DNA from: Hofstenia miamia
Taxonomy: Eukaryota > Xenacoelomorpha > Acoela > Hofsteniidae
NCBI GenBank assembly: GCA_900660155.1
Contig: CABFPE010000541.1
Location: forward strand, 485,005 to 549,004
DNA: 64,000 bases
Reading direction: 5' to 3'
Numbering within the stretch: the stretch's first letter is position 1; each line of letters opens with the position of its first letter. The notes beneath the pieces were generated by a model. The model was not told the DNA's origin and did no database searches. It worked only from the letters and a program-made list of their open reading frames with translations. A program made the position numbers and the translations under genes. Below, piece after piece: positions 1 through 11,028 of the stretch.

Positions 1-27
1 TATATATATATATATATATATATATAT
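1..27. repeat. (TA)n microsatellite
   Basis: Pure TA dinucleotide run that directly abuts the left end of a Tc1/mariner relic. A matching TA run lies on the element's other side (965-985), so the element probably inserted into a TA tract. Confidence 0.9.
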
Positions 28-34
28 GCATATA

Positions 35-966
35 CAGTCTTGGCCGAAAGTTTGGAACATTTTCATATTTTTCGATATTCCAATATTATTTTTCATATAA
101 ACGTTTGTACTACTATACATAGTACATTAAATTAAATAGTAAGATTATGTTTCCCCAAAAAATATATTATTTTTGTTATGTTACACTCATATCCCTTATT
201 TGCGCGGTCTAGAAGCCTCGAAGCGTTATGACCCAAAATATGTTCTACTGACAGTCAAAAAGCCCCCAAAGCTGAGGAATATGCGCCGTGGCTTGTGGTT
301 TATGCCACCAAACACCACAATAAATTCTACAGTTTACAAACAAATTTTGGAAGACAAGGTACCTATTTTCATGAATGTAGCTAGTTTGAAATACTTTCAA
401 CATGATGGAGCTTCCTGCCATCAGGCAACAAACATAAAGAGGCGGCTAGCTCAGGATGGGATTCATTTACTGGGACTCTGGCCTGGAAATTCCCCAGACC
501 TGAATCCCAATGAGAATTTGTGGGAATATATCAAAATTAAGATTCAAGCCATGCAGCCTACATCACTGGAAGACCTTAAAACAAAGGTGAAACAAGTCTG
601 GATCCAAAATAATACTGTGACTACCTCCAAATCTTTATTGGGTCCATGCCAAGGAGAATTGAAGCTTGCCTAGCAGTGAATGGGAGACGCACAAAGTACT
701 AAAGTTTGTGAAGTAATTGTTATTATTTTGTAAATAGTTATTATATGTTACTATTATTTTGTAAATAGTTTTTAGTTTATAGTCTTGTACCAAAGATTTT
801 TTGCAATAAATTGCTTTTGACTCTTATACTTGCAAATTATTGTCAACTAATAAAGTGTTTTTAGTGAGAAATGTATTTTTCGGGGAAATGTTTTAGATAA
901 AAAAATTACCAAATTATCAAAAAATATGTGTTTTCAAAAAATGTTCCAAACTTTTGCTCAAGACTA
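35..966 (+). mobile_element. Tc1/mariner relic with terminal inverted repeats
   Basis: The left end reads CAGTCTTGGCCGAAAGTTTG. The right end (about 936-966) is its imperfect inverted complement, with roughly 25 of 29 positions matching by eye. The element is about 0.93 kb and is bordered by TA on both sides, as expected for Tc1/mariner insertion. It is shorter than a full ~1.3-1.6 kb element because the front half of the transposase is missing. Confidence 0.88.
173..673 (+). pseudogene. Tc1-family transposase, C-terminal half (broken)
   Basis: The 166-residue frame matches the back half of a Tc1-type DDE transposase. It has FQHDGASCH carrying the second catalytic Asp, then the typical WPGNSPDLNPNENLW block carrying the catalytic Glu. 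I count 35 residues between that Asp and Glu, against the usual 34. The helix-turn-helix DNA-binding part is absent. So is the first catalytic Asp region: the usual VMVWG stretch is replaced where the frame runs from VKKPPKLRN into GLWFMPPNTT. It cannot encode a working transposase. Identification is by family motifs. Confidence 0.85.
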
Positions 967-985
967 TATATATATATATATATAT
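965..985. repeat. (TA)n microsatellite
   Basis: TA run at the right edge of the Tc1/mariner relic. Confidence 0.85.
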
Positions 986-986
986 G

Positions 987-1611
987 GCGTTGGCAGCCCT
1001 GCTAATATGAAAATGTAATTTTATTTTGGACATGGAAATCTTCCATTCTTACGCACTACTGGAGTTGGACTGTAATATTAAAGTTATAATGCATACCATA
1101 GAATCCTAAATAAACTACTAGAATACTTAGTATATATTATATTATATGGTACTAAATTTGAAGTTTTACGTTTCATAATCTTTATTAATTATTGAACAAC
1201 AGATGGCGTAAAAAGCACGCAATTCACATTGTTGAATTTCCGATTTAGCTTTTATATACTTTTTCCAATAGATTGTCTGTTTACATTGATACTACAGATT
1301 ATAAACCATCATTATTTACACTTTGTTAAGGCGCAATATCATAGATAATAAACATATTTGATTTAACCCCTTAATTTTGATAATACTGGAATGCAGGTAA
1401 TTTTGCATACATTAAAAGTCGTTTTTTACCTTTTCTCTTAATCTATTAAATATCATCATGCTTAAAATGTATTATTTTTGGGAAGTGTATATTAAGCATC
1501 ATTTGTTGAGATATTGACGATCTCGACAGTTTAATATATATATGGATTTATATCGACAATATCTAACATATTGTAAGCAACTGCATCATCATCAATAAAC
1601 ATTGTTTAAGG
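987..1611. other. Unassigned AT-rich intergenic DNA
   Basis: No coding frame, inverted repeat or known repeat end that I can support. Confidence 0.5.
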
Positions 1612-1619
1612 TTTTACAC

Positions 1620-1634
1620 CAGTGGTTCTCAACC
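1620..1634 (+). mobile_element. hAT-type terminal sequence, single end
   Basis: CAGTGGTTCTCAACC is the classic terminal motif of many animal hAT (Charlie-like) elements. The expected inverted partner is not found in the following several kilobases. The sequence downstream to about 1,800 may be the body of a truncated or decayed non-autonomous hAT. The short minus-strand frame over it is noncoding. Confidence 0.5.
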
Positions 1635-1639
1635 CCGTC

Positions 1640-2469
1640 AACAAGGACCCCAGGCATTTTTGCAACTTTACTGCGGAAAACAAACATAAATAGCGAATTG
1701 AGGGCCCAAAGGGACATTTTGATGGTCTATAGGGCAATTCTAATTCAGAACGGTTTTCATTATTGGGAGTGGAATTTCTAAAAAAAATTGTACTATTTAG
1801 AAATACCAAAAGTAAAAATATTCACATAGTTGTTCTATTTTTCTATAAAATTACTACTGAGAGTTGAAAATAATAAAAAAACGAAAATGAAATTCCGTTT
1901 TTCGTTTTTAGATTTTAATTCTTGTGTCTCTTAATAAATCAACTGCAATCGCCAATGTGATTGAAAGAAATTTAATGCCCATAAGTAAACCACTCTTTGT
2001 ATGTAATTTGCAATTATTGTTTACATACTTAAGATAATTGGATTTAATTGCAAAAGAATTAATGATAAGAACCAAAACTAAAATCAATAATCGATAGGCG
2101 GAATTGAAATGTTTAATTTTTCATTTTTTTATCATTTGCAAAAATTTTAAAAATTAAATATTGCAAAATAGAATATAAAAATTGACAATGAAAAATGGGG
2201 CATTTCCATTTTTCAATTTCAATATTCATTATTCTTTTCAATATGATCAAAGGAACAATTAAAATCGGAATTATAATGGCAACCTAGCACCTGCATACAA
2301 TCAGAAGCCTTTTTTGATGTTGAAGTTCAAGAGAAGTGTTATAATCATGTCTATAGCCAGCATTATCACCTAAGGTGGTCGGCACGCAATTAAGAGGGGT
2401 TGATAGGAATCTCTACTTTCTTTATAATATAAACTAAAAGTTCTGTACACCATGTTAATTTTGTTGTCA
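1640..2469. other. Unassigned AT-rich DNA
   Basis: No recognisable gene. It may include the body of the hAT-like fragment that starts at 1620. Confidence 0.4.
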
Positions 2470-2565
2470 CCATGGGCGTACGCGGGATTTTCTGAGGTCG
2501 TCTAGTAGTGATCAAATAAGTGACCAAAGCGGGGTGATGCTTTGCGAAAATTTTTAAAATATAGA
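2470..2565 (+). repeat. Dispersed repeat end, copy 1 (related to 21,505-21,582)
   Basis: Begins CATGGGCGTACGCGGGATTT and later has AGCGGGGTGA. The minus strand at 21,582-21,505 begins CAGGGACGTATGCAGGATTT and also reaches AGCGGGGTGA at similar spacing. The shared start resembles a DNA-transposon end, but the family is not resolved. Confidence 0.55.
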
Positions 2566-3380
2566 CAAAAGAGAACTTAGAAATTCATTTCACGACATGC
2601 CTCGAGTGAGAATTTTTCGGGAACTTTTGCCTATTTTCTACACTTTTCGGCAAGTGCCGAAAATAATTTTTCATAATCATTGACTAACATGCTTAAGTAG
2701 AAGATTATGCATTTTCTATTTGACAATTTAAGGTTTGTGAATGTGATCAAAGGTATTAGGACGGCCATGATGGCATCATATCAATCAAAGGTGTTTGCAT
2801 AGAGGAAATGTTTGCACTTAATATATGAATATATGAATAATCGAATTTTGATATTATGTTATCTCGGGAGAAATCAATTCTTCTTTGGATGTAGAAGACT
2901 AGATAAAGCACTACTACTGAGTAATGAAAAAGCGAAAAATATGAGGAAAATTGAATTTGTTTCTTGCTGATTCGGGGGGGGGGATTAATACCGCATTTTC
3001 CCTTGGATCCACCACAGCCTTCAAGTTGCTTTAGCAACTCGCAGCATAATATGAACGTTTCAATGTACAAATAAAGCAATGTATGCATTTAGCTAAGGAT
3101 GATTGTTTTTCTCGAATCCATCAAAAAAAATTGTGTATGCCTATTAATAAAATCCATGAGAAAAAGTTTTTCAACACAAAATGAAACTAAGATGTAAAAC
3201 ACATCACTACAAAATAAAGCGATCAATTTAACTTACGTTACTTTAGTAGCACTAATGTCTACTAATTGGTACATATGTAAACAGCTTTAATAATAGGCAG
3301 CTATGCTGTTTTATTTTATTCAAATAGGCACAAAATAATAAAATAGTACCTAAAAATAAAATTTAACTCTTGTGTTGTGT
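2566..3380. other. Unassigned DNA
   Basis: Contains a 9-base G run near 2,975. No gene or repeat that I can name. The 110-residue minus-strand frame here has no family features. Confidence 0.4.
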
Positions 3381-4769
3381 AAGTGTTGGAATTTGGTTGG
3401 GCCTAAAGTTGGGTCAGATTGGGCCGAGCTTAGACCGAATTTTCGACATAGCAATTTAGGCCGGGCTCGGCTTGGGCCTAGTGTTTTAATTGCTCTTTGA
3501 AATACAAAAAAAATTCAATTGAAAACTTAAACTTTTCAAATGACAAAGTATTCTCTTTAAATTTAATCAGCCCTGCATTGTTAGCTGGTGTAATACTTTT
3601 AATATTTAAATTTTGTCTGCTACAAGCAAAGAGCGTTTGTGAAAATTTCACTTTCCTTGTGATGATGTAAGTTGATATAAGTTGACAGAAAAATTTAGTA
3701 ATTGATTATATAAGTGATATGTTCTAAATAAACGATAAAAGGACGATTTCAATCCTGAAAATAACTTGTTAATAATTCGTGGTGGCGTTAGGAAGAACTT
3801 ATGATACTTTGGCCGTAGGGCACAGTACTCAGCAGAGGCTTGCAATATTATAAGAGGGGGTTGGCTCAAAAAATAGTATTACTATTACAATTACTAAATA
3901 CCTGAATTTTTTTCCTTAGAATATTACATAAATTGAAAGAAACTAAATACATTCCCTTTTCTTAAGGTTTGTTTACATGCAAACGGCTAATTACAATAAT
4001 CGATTTCAGTTGAAAATTGGCAGTTGAGTTTTACCATGCCCATTAAATAATAAAATATCGCCATTATCTCACTTAACACTACAATGCAATAAATGGCAAA
4101 ATTTTTATATGTCTTCCACAAAAGTCTAAGCAAAAGATTAAAATGTAAGCAGTTTCATTTATAAAAAGAGGAGGCACAGACACATCTCATTTACACTGTG
4201 CACTCTGATTTTTGAGATTTTGTTATTTGTAAGATGTAAGCGTTTAACCAATTTCAAGAAAAAACAAACAAAAAGTTAAAAAAATCTCTGAGAAATTTAA
4301 GTTTACTCTATGCACAAATTTAAAACAATTTAGAAAATTTTTGTCTTCATTGGTAACATTTGTAAAAATGCATATTCAATGCTATTTGGTAGCTAAATGC
4401 AATCATTTACAGGAAGGGCTCATGTCTGCTCCAGGCCTACGGCTCTGTATGACACGTTTATTGAATTAAGGTTAGCAATGCAATTTGAATTTGAACAGAA
4501 TTGAATCAGCATTGTTGACGGACTAAAGCGGATATGCATCTATGCACATATTGATCAATAAATTTGCAAATTAACCAGTTAAATTCATACTGTAGTGCTG
4601 ATGTGCCTTTATGAGGCAAAAGACACTATCAGTGGCGTAAAAGAAAAATAATTTGGGCCAGGCCGAGCTTGGGCCGAATAATTAGTATTTTGAAATGGAA
4701 AGGGGGGCTTGGGCTTAATCTGAATTAGGCCGGCCTTGGGCCCAAAAAATCGGCCCAATTCCAACTCTG
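3381..4769. mobile_element. Old non-autonomous hAT-like element
   Basis: The right end, read on the minus strand, is CAGAGTTGGAATTGGGCC. The left end is the related AAGTGTTGGAATTTGG followed by GGGCC-rich sequence. Subterminal GGCCGAGCTT / GGGCCGAA motifs occur at both ends (3,396-3,482 and 4,652-4,750). The flanking 8-mers, TGTTGTGT and TGCTATGG, match at 5 of 8 positions, which would fit an eroded hAT target-site duplication. The 1.2-kb interior shows no transposase. Confidence 0.5.
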
Positions 4770-4810
4770 TGCTATGGATAGGCACCAACTGATAAAGGGG
4801 GTGACTACGA

Positions 4811-4814
<4 letters not shown>

Positions 4815-4844
<30 letters not shown>
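4815..4844. repeat. (AAT)n tract, possible LINE 3' tail on the minus strand
   Basis: About nine AAT units followed by AGTCTTTAATCAAATCAG. On the minus strand this reads as an A/T-rich 3' end leading into a (TTA)n tail, a pattern common for LINE insertions. The preceding minus-strand sequence (about 5,020-4,850) gives only broken frames, so the LINE reading is weak. Confidence 0.35.
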
Positions 4845-5023
4845 GTCTTTAATCAAATCAGTAAATTACAACTGATTTATAGAATAAACAAAACAAATTT
4901 TAAAATGATGAAAGGATCGGAGATGTCTATCAGGAAATATTCCTTATATAGATAATATCCAGTGGGGAGTCGGGTTCTTGACATCTGACCATATGTTGTC
5001 CTAGAAGGAAGAATATCATAGAG

Positions 5024-5046
5024 AATATATATATATATATATATAT
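5024..5046. repeat. (TA)n microsatellite
   Basis: Pure TA run. Confidence 0.85.
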
Positions 5047-5158
5047 GGCTTTATAAAGTTTGTCATATTCAGCTTTAACTACATGTTTAATATGTACATA
5101 TTCATGAATGATACTATGGCGGAGGGCTCTGGATCGGAATACCGTAGTATCAGCTTTT

Positions 5159-5161
<3 letters not shown>

Positions 5162-5201
<40 letters not shown>
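5162..5201. repeat. (TA)n microsatellite
   Basis: Pure TA run of about 40 bp. Confidence 0.88.
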
Positions 5202-5204
<3 letters not shown>

Positions 5205-5209
5205 TGGCT

Positions 5210-6530
5210 CTGAGTATGTCCAATAAAGCCTAAAAATTTAGGCCGTTTGGCTCGACCATTCTAGGCTGCAGTCAATTTTGAAAATGTTTTGCATTTTATT
5301 AACGTGTAATAGCCAAAAACCAAGTTTGATTTTAATCTGTTCATTCTTGGACTATTCATTATTAAAATGTGAATTTTATGCCCATTTTTTTGAAAGCAGT
5401 CCTAAAAATAATTTTGTAATTTTAATTGCTGTACAATAATATTATGGCAAAGGCTAAGTTACTTGGTGATACTGATTATTTGAGGTTTCAATTTTAGGCT
5501 TTTTAAGTTTGGCACTGTCCAAAACATATATTTCAAAAATTTTATATTCCATTTTGCTTTCAATTCCTAATAAGCATCTAATGAAAATTCCTCTCAATTT
5601 ATAAGATTTCATTGCCAAAAATGTGCGAATATTGCACAAACTTTAAATGACCTTGTCAGACAGCCTATTAAAATTTTATATTGTAAAAATTGGCATGTTG
5701 GTAATTCTAGTACACAAAGAACAAAAAGTTATCTGACCTGTTTTTCCCCTAGCATCCAATAGTAAGCCATGCTTCTAGATCATTTTTTTTGAAATGAGGT
5801 TTTTATCAGAAAACATTTTATAATTTAAATAATAATTGTAGAGCTAGTTTTCATTATAAAACATTTTGATTAAGGCGTGAAATGTGCCATTAGCCCAAAG
5901 CCTATTACTCTGGGCACATTCTTTGAAAATTTACAAAATCCAAATACAATTGCGCACATAAGTGGCATAATAAATTTTGAAAAAAAATGTTCATTACACC
6001 AAATTTTTCAAATTTCCCATAACCACTCATTAGAAATGACTACGTCATTGGATACTCCGTTTCCAAATGATATCGTTTGATTTTCTAAAAATATGTGTTT
6101 TGTAATTTACCTTGGATAAACTAATATTTGGCATAAATTTTTATGATCAGTGCTGTTTCTGTGAAAATCTAATGTATAAAGAATTCTAGAAATTAACTGT
6201 AAATGTTTTTAATTTCTAAGCCAAACATAATTTGGGTGAATATATTGAAAATTGAAAATCTTAGTAAGAACTTGAAGACACCAAGACTAAGCAGGCTATA
6301 GATGGAACCTCTCCACAAGAAAATGATACAGTAAATTTAAACGAAAGAGGAAGTCATTATGCAAACAATTGTAAATTTTCTTTAAAAATATAAAAATAAA
6401 AGTTCTTTAGAAAACATCACCGTTGGAACCAGCGAAACAAAAAAAAGGCAACAGCGAATGCTCAAAGAAAGCAATGGGCTGTACGACTGAAAAAGTTGAT
6501 CGCGGAGGTATAATAATTTTGTGATGTATA
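5210..6530. other. Unassigned AT-rich DNA
   Basis: No confident gene. A short lysine/arginine-rich frame at about 6,418-6,513 ends just before a GTATAA that could be a splice donor, but no partner exon or family is recognisable. Confidence 0.4.
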
Positions 6531-6531
6531 T

Positions 6532-6535
<4 letters not shown>

Positions 6536-6570
<35 letters not shown>

Positions 6571-6598
6571 AATATATATATATATATATTGTATATAT
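6536..6598. repeat. (TA)n microsatellite, interrupted
   Basis: Two TA runs separated by TTGAA, then TTG and more TA. Confidence 0.85.
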
Positions 6599-6599
6599 A

Positions 6600-8404
6600 A
6601 TGTATAGAGGGATTTTATTCCAAAGAGATTTACAAGAATCTAAGAGGGAAATTTAATCATAAAAATTTTTTAGAATTGGATTATTGTTGGAGCAAAGTTG
6701 CTCTTTTAGCTAGGTTTTCTTGTAATCAGACTTTTGTATTTAGTTCTTGAGCATGTGAAACTAACGCGATTTAGCTCATTTGTCGGAAAAATAATAAAAT
6801 CAGAGCATTTTTTTAAAGAATTGTTCGCATAACATTACTTTTCTGTTAAAAAGTGATTTTGCGGAGGCCTTTTTAAAAGGAATTAGGTGTTCCAATGCAG
6901 ACAAAATAGAACTGTTTAGAAATTTTTTAGACAAATTTGTGGACACCTAAAGATTTAAGTTTTCGTAAAATGCCTATAATCTAGTATTTCCCTTCATGAT
7001 CAGTTTCTTTATATAAGGTTTATATGTTAAATTTTATCCTAGAATATTTACTTTATAGTAAATTTAAGTTATTCTGCAAACAATATTTTTATTTGAAAAT
7101 TACTGTAATGAGTGTTAATGATCAGTGTGAGCAGCTCCAATGCACAAATTGTAGATTTTTGTAATATTCATTAAATATTAAAAGGGGGATTTTAAATCTT
7201 GTACATATATAAAGAATATAGAAAAGTAAAAAATAATACCTATATATAATATCTGTAAATAATATATATTTCACAAGAGAATGAGAATATCAACGTTATA
7301 ATAGAATAATAATAGGGCCTTCCAATTAATTTCTATTCAATTTCATAATTACAACTTTCGTGTTTAATATCCAATTAATTGCACACATTTTTTAAGTACA
7401 CTGCATATTTAAGGCTAAGTGTTGATATAACTGATTGTTAAATACGAACACAAATTGAAATTTTTACATTTTAAAAAATAATTGTTTTTCTTAGTGTTAC
7501 ATCAAAATATGCAATAAATGAAAAAATCCACTTTGTTCTTGATAGCAATTGAAGTTAAATCTTACTCCTAACACGGATGGTCATGAGTCGAATTGTTAGG
7601 ACTGTTTTGTGCTCCACAACGATTTACTGATCCATTTTAATAACAGTAATTTTTTGTTCACCTTCGTTCATTCACACTCAATTTGTAAAATGGAAAAACA
7701 CAAAACTAAATTTTATTTGTTTTCCTGTTATTCTTAATTTTTTACTCCGTTTCAGCCCACAGTTTCTTAAGTTCTCAAATTTTTCTGCCACAATAGTTCG
7801 CCCTGGGATCATATCTTGTCTTATATAACCACTTATTTTGAAATTAGTTTAATGAAATATTCCCATGGGTTTTGCATAACTTACTAAAATTATAAGAACA
7901 TAATGTCTTTCTTAATTAAGAGATCATTAAAGTAATTCTTTTCATTATTTGAGAATTTTTATTCGAAGTTCTTTGTATGCTTTAATTAATCATAAGCATA
8001 TCGATTTAAGTTTCATAATGATTTGATATGTTTAGGTATAGAGATTTTCGACACCTTGGAGATGTATGTTAAATTAACCTAAGGACTTTCATTACACCAA
8101 TATTTTCAGTAAGGTATTGTCATTTTATTGTATCCGCCAATTTGAAATTGCTGATTTAAATTTGTAGTCTATAATGTGCGACTCACACTGAAACCGAAAA
8201 TATCTGAAGGACATTTAAAAGATGAAGTACGATCCTAAAAAGGTATAACAACCTTTTTCTCTGCCTAAGATCCTCTGAAGTCTTCATTTAAACTCCGTAG
8301 CTTTTGTTTATTTTCAAAGCTTTATTTATTTCCTCTCTACAGGTCTGAATTGTGCTAACTGAGAACTCAGGCTAAAATAGGCTGAAATGGCTGATTTTTG
8401 CCAG
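6600..8404. other. Unassigned AT-rich DNA
   Basis: No coding frame, RNA gene or repeat end that I can support across this 1.8 kb. Confidence 0.45.
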
Positions 8405-9830
8405 TGAGGTTTTTCTTAAGAATAATGAAGATGTTCAAAATTTCAAAGCTCTATTTTAATATTGGCCAATTTAGAAGTGGCAAAATTTCCCATTTTTAGC
8501 CTTTAAAAATTCACCTCTGAGATTTTCACTCAAATTTTCATTATGTTCCTCTCACAGGTGTAATTTTTGCAAGAACGGCTTGAAAATTTGCATAGACATT
8601 GGAAATCAGAGTAGTTATGTCTAGCAAAAATTAATAACATTTTTGTCCAAAATTACCTGAGCCTTCAAGCCTTAAATTTTTGAAAAACAAATTTTCAAAA
8701 AAACTATGGGGGATCCTACAGGAAAACTGGCAATAGCAGAGAATAAGGACATGGCAATTTTAGAAGCAACGAGGAGCCTCAAAACAGTCTATTTTTTATT
8801 ATTTTCCCACATTGCACAAAAACCTACTAACATAATTTCAGTTTTCCTTTAGGTATATTATTGTTAAATAATGTACTTGTAGTTGCTAACGTTAGGTGTG
8901 GATACCATAGAAATTACCCCATCTAGGGTAAAAAAACTGTAAAAATTTTACAAAATCAGCTGATTTCTTTAATTCAAGGCAGCAGTGCTCTTTAACTATT
9001 AAGGATAGCAGTTTGAAATTTTGCATGGAGGTAGCCAGTATAGAATTTAGATGAAATTTTCAAAAGCCTATTAAATATGGCAACAAATTGCCTGAGCCTC
9101 AAAGCCTAATATAAAATGTTTCAAAATGACAATTTTCCATAAATTATTGGGAAAATCCTGATTTTTGGAATAAAGATGGATTATCCCAAAATATAAACAT
9201 AGATAAACACAGAAGCATATTGGATCATTTTTGGCATTTGACAGAAACTCAAATTTTCAATTTTTACCAAAATAATGATTTTGCCTCAAATTTTTAATCA
9301 AAATTCATCTAAAACAAAAATTACTACAGATGGAAAGGCAAATTTTTGCATGAGTATTGCAAATCTGAAGATATGACCACAAAAAGAAATTTAAATTATT
9401 TGTGTAAAAATTGCCTGAGCCTTAGAGCCTTAAATTTTTGAAAAGTAATTTTTCACAGAGGGTCCCACAGGAAAACTAAAAATAACAAGGAATTAAGACA
9501 AAGCATTTTTAGAAACAACTCGGGATTTTGAGAACGCCCGTCTCAAATTGAACATTCTATCATTAAGCCTGACCATAAAAGAATGCTTCAAAAACAGTCT
9601 ATTTTTTACTATTTCCCACATTGCTCTTCAACTTAATAATATAATATCAATTTTGTTTTAGGTATAGGATTAGTAAATAATGTACTTATAGTTGCTATAG
9701 TTGGGTGTGGATATCACAGAAATTAGGCCACCTAGAGGTAAAAAACTGTAAAAATGTTACAAAATCAGTCAAATTCCTTAACTTAAGGGCACATAGCTCC
9801 TCATCTATTAAAGATAGCAGCTTGAAATTT
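8405..9830 (+). repeat. 5' repeat zone of left Helitron-like copy, two imperfect ~760-bp units
   Basis: The segment from about 8,405 recurs from about 9,165. The phrases CCTGAGCCTT, CCCACATTGC and the later TGTGGATA(C/T)CA return in the same order about 756 bp apart. A single copy in inverse orientation occupies about 57,516-58,322 next to the right Helitron-like copy, which supports this zone being part of the mobile unit. No coding content. Confidence 0.7.
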
Positions 9831-9845
9831 CTTCCTCATTGTTAT

Positions 9846-9998
9846 TGTTAGCTTCCCTGAACAAATTGATATATTTAAATTCTTTCATATCTAGATTTCC
9901 ATTTTCTTTGTGTTGTAATACAAAATTTGATATTAATAATACATTTTTTAGACTTAAACTCATTGGCTTGGCACAAAATAAGTACAGTTCTAACTGCC

Positions 9999-10030
<32 letters not shown>

Positions 10031-10120
10031 TAACATTCCTCATTGTTAATGTTTAGTTTTCTATTGTAAGCATTGAATGTAATTTACATATTTATATTTA
10101 TTCTATCCAATACTATATGT
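9846..10120 (+). repeat. Upstream repeat of left Helitron-like copy (one unit of a ~208-bp repeat)
   Basis: Inverse match to the ~208-bp tandem unit at 56,680-57,310. Shared landmarks include TTTGTGTTGT, ATATTAATAATA and AAGTACAGTT. A (TA)n tract interrupts it at 9,999-10,026. Confidence 0.6.
9999..10026. repeat. (TA)n microsatellite
   Basis: TA run inside the upstream repeat of the left Helitron-like copy. It is absent from the equivalent place in the right copy. Confidence 0.85.
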
Positions 10121-10672
10121 ATATTTTATTTAATGCAACCATTTATATTAATACTACATTGCTTAGATTTCAAAGCACACTAAGTTAGTATTGTTTTCAT
10201 TATTTGCATTTATATATTTATATTTAAAAATTTAAGATGATTACTGTTACTTAGCTTTGCTCATCAAATTTTGTAAGAAGTTATTTGATACTTTTATTAT
10301 TTTTCCAAACTGTTTTAAATTTATTATGTATATAATAAATCAATTTGGGTTATTTTGTTATTGATATAGTTCATAATTTATCAAATTTTTCATTAATTAC
10401 CAAATAAACTATTAATAGATTATAAAATTTTAAGTTTTTATTTAATTATATGTTTTTGTGTTTTTTGGTAGTTGAAATTATAATCTCTTTTTTGCTTTAT
10501 TTGTAAGTCTTATATATATATATATATATATGCAAAAGTTAAAACTATATATTGCTTATGAATAGAATTTTTATTTGAGGTAATACATTATATTTTAGAT
10601 TTATCTCTTTGTAATCTAAATTTGTCATGTAAGTATAAAATATATAGTTTAAATACTTTATTTTATATTTAG
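10121..10672. other. AT-rich leader of left Helitron-like copy
   Basis: Very AT-rich and noncoding, with a TA run at 10,511-10,531. It ends in TTTATATTTAG just before the OTU reading frame. That splice-acceptor-like sequence is also present in the right copy (junction near 56,365). Confidence 0.5.
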
Positions 10673-11028
10673 CCAAATGAAAAGTAAAGCATCAGAAGTA
10701 TCTAACGATTCTAAAGTTAGTAAACAATATATTTATTTGAAAAATACAGAAAATTTACAATCATGTAAAGAAAATTTGGATGACTTTGTTACAGATAGCA
10801 TACAGTGGTACCTGGTGATGGTATTTGTTTTTTCATTGTCTATCTTATATAATTTTCCACTGTTTTAAATTTACCAACAAAATAAGGAGTTTTATTTGTG
10901 ATTATATGCAGGAAAATCACCAGGTTTTGTCATTAGGTGATGATTATTTAAATCAGTCAAACATGAGTAATAACAATGAATGGGCAACAGACAATGAATT
11001 GCTTGCTGCTGGCAGAATGCTTAAAGCT
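10673..11028 (+). pseudogene. OTU cysteine protease remnant of left Helitron-like copy
   Basis: Matches the OTU domain of the right copy (55,835-56,419). The catalytic box PGDGICFFHC can be read at about 10,812-10,841, in a different frame from the MKSKASEVSNDSK start, so a frameshift lies between them. The frame after it carries NHQVLSLGDDYLNQSNMSNN and LAAGRMLKAK, both matching the right copy. Matching sequence stops at about 11,028, where the gypsy fossil begins, so the catalytic His region is lost. Known family role: deubiquitinase-type proteases, often carried by Helentron elements. Confidence 0.75.

Noticed and set aside
2756-3088. 110-residue minus-strand frame
   Set aside because: No recognisable domain or exon structure.
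6260-6513. Possible pair of host exons (charged, open frames near 6,260-6,390 and 6,418-6,513)
   Set aside because: No family match, no convincing acceptor, and no continuing exon; insufficient for a gene call.
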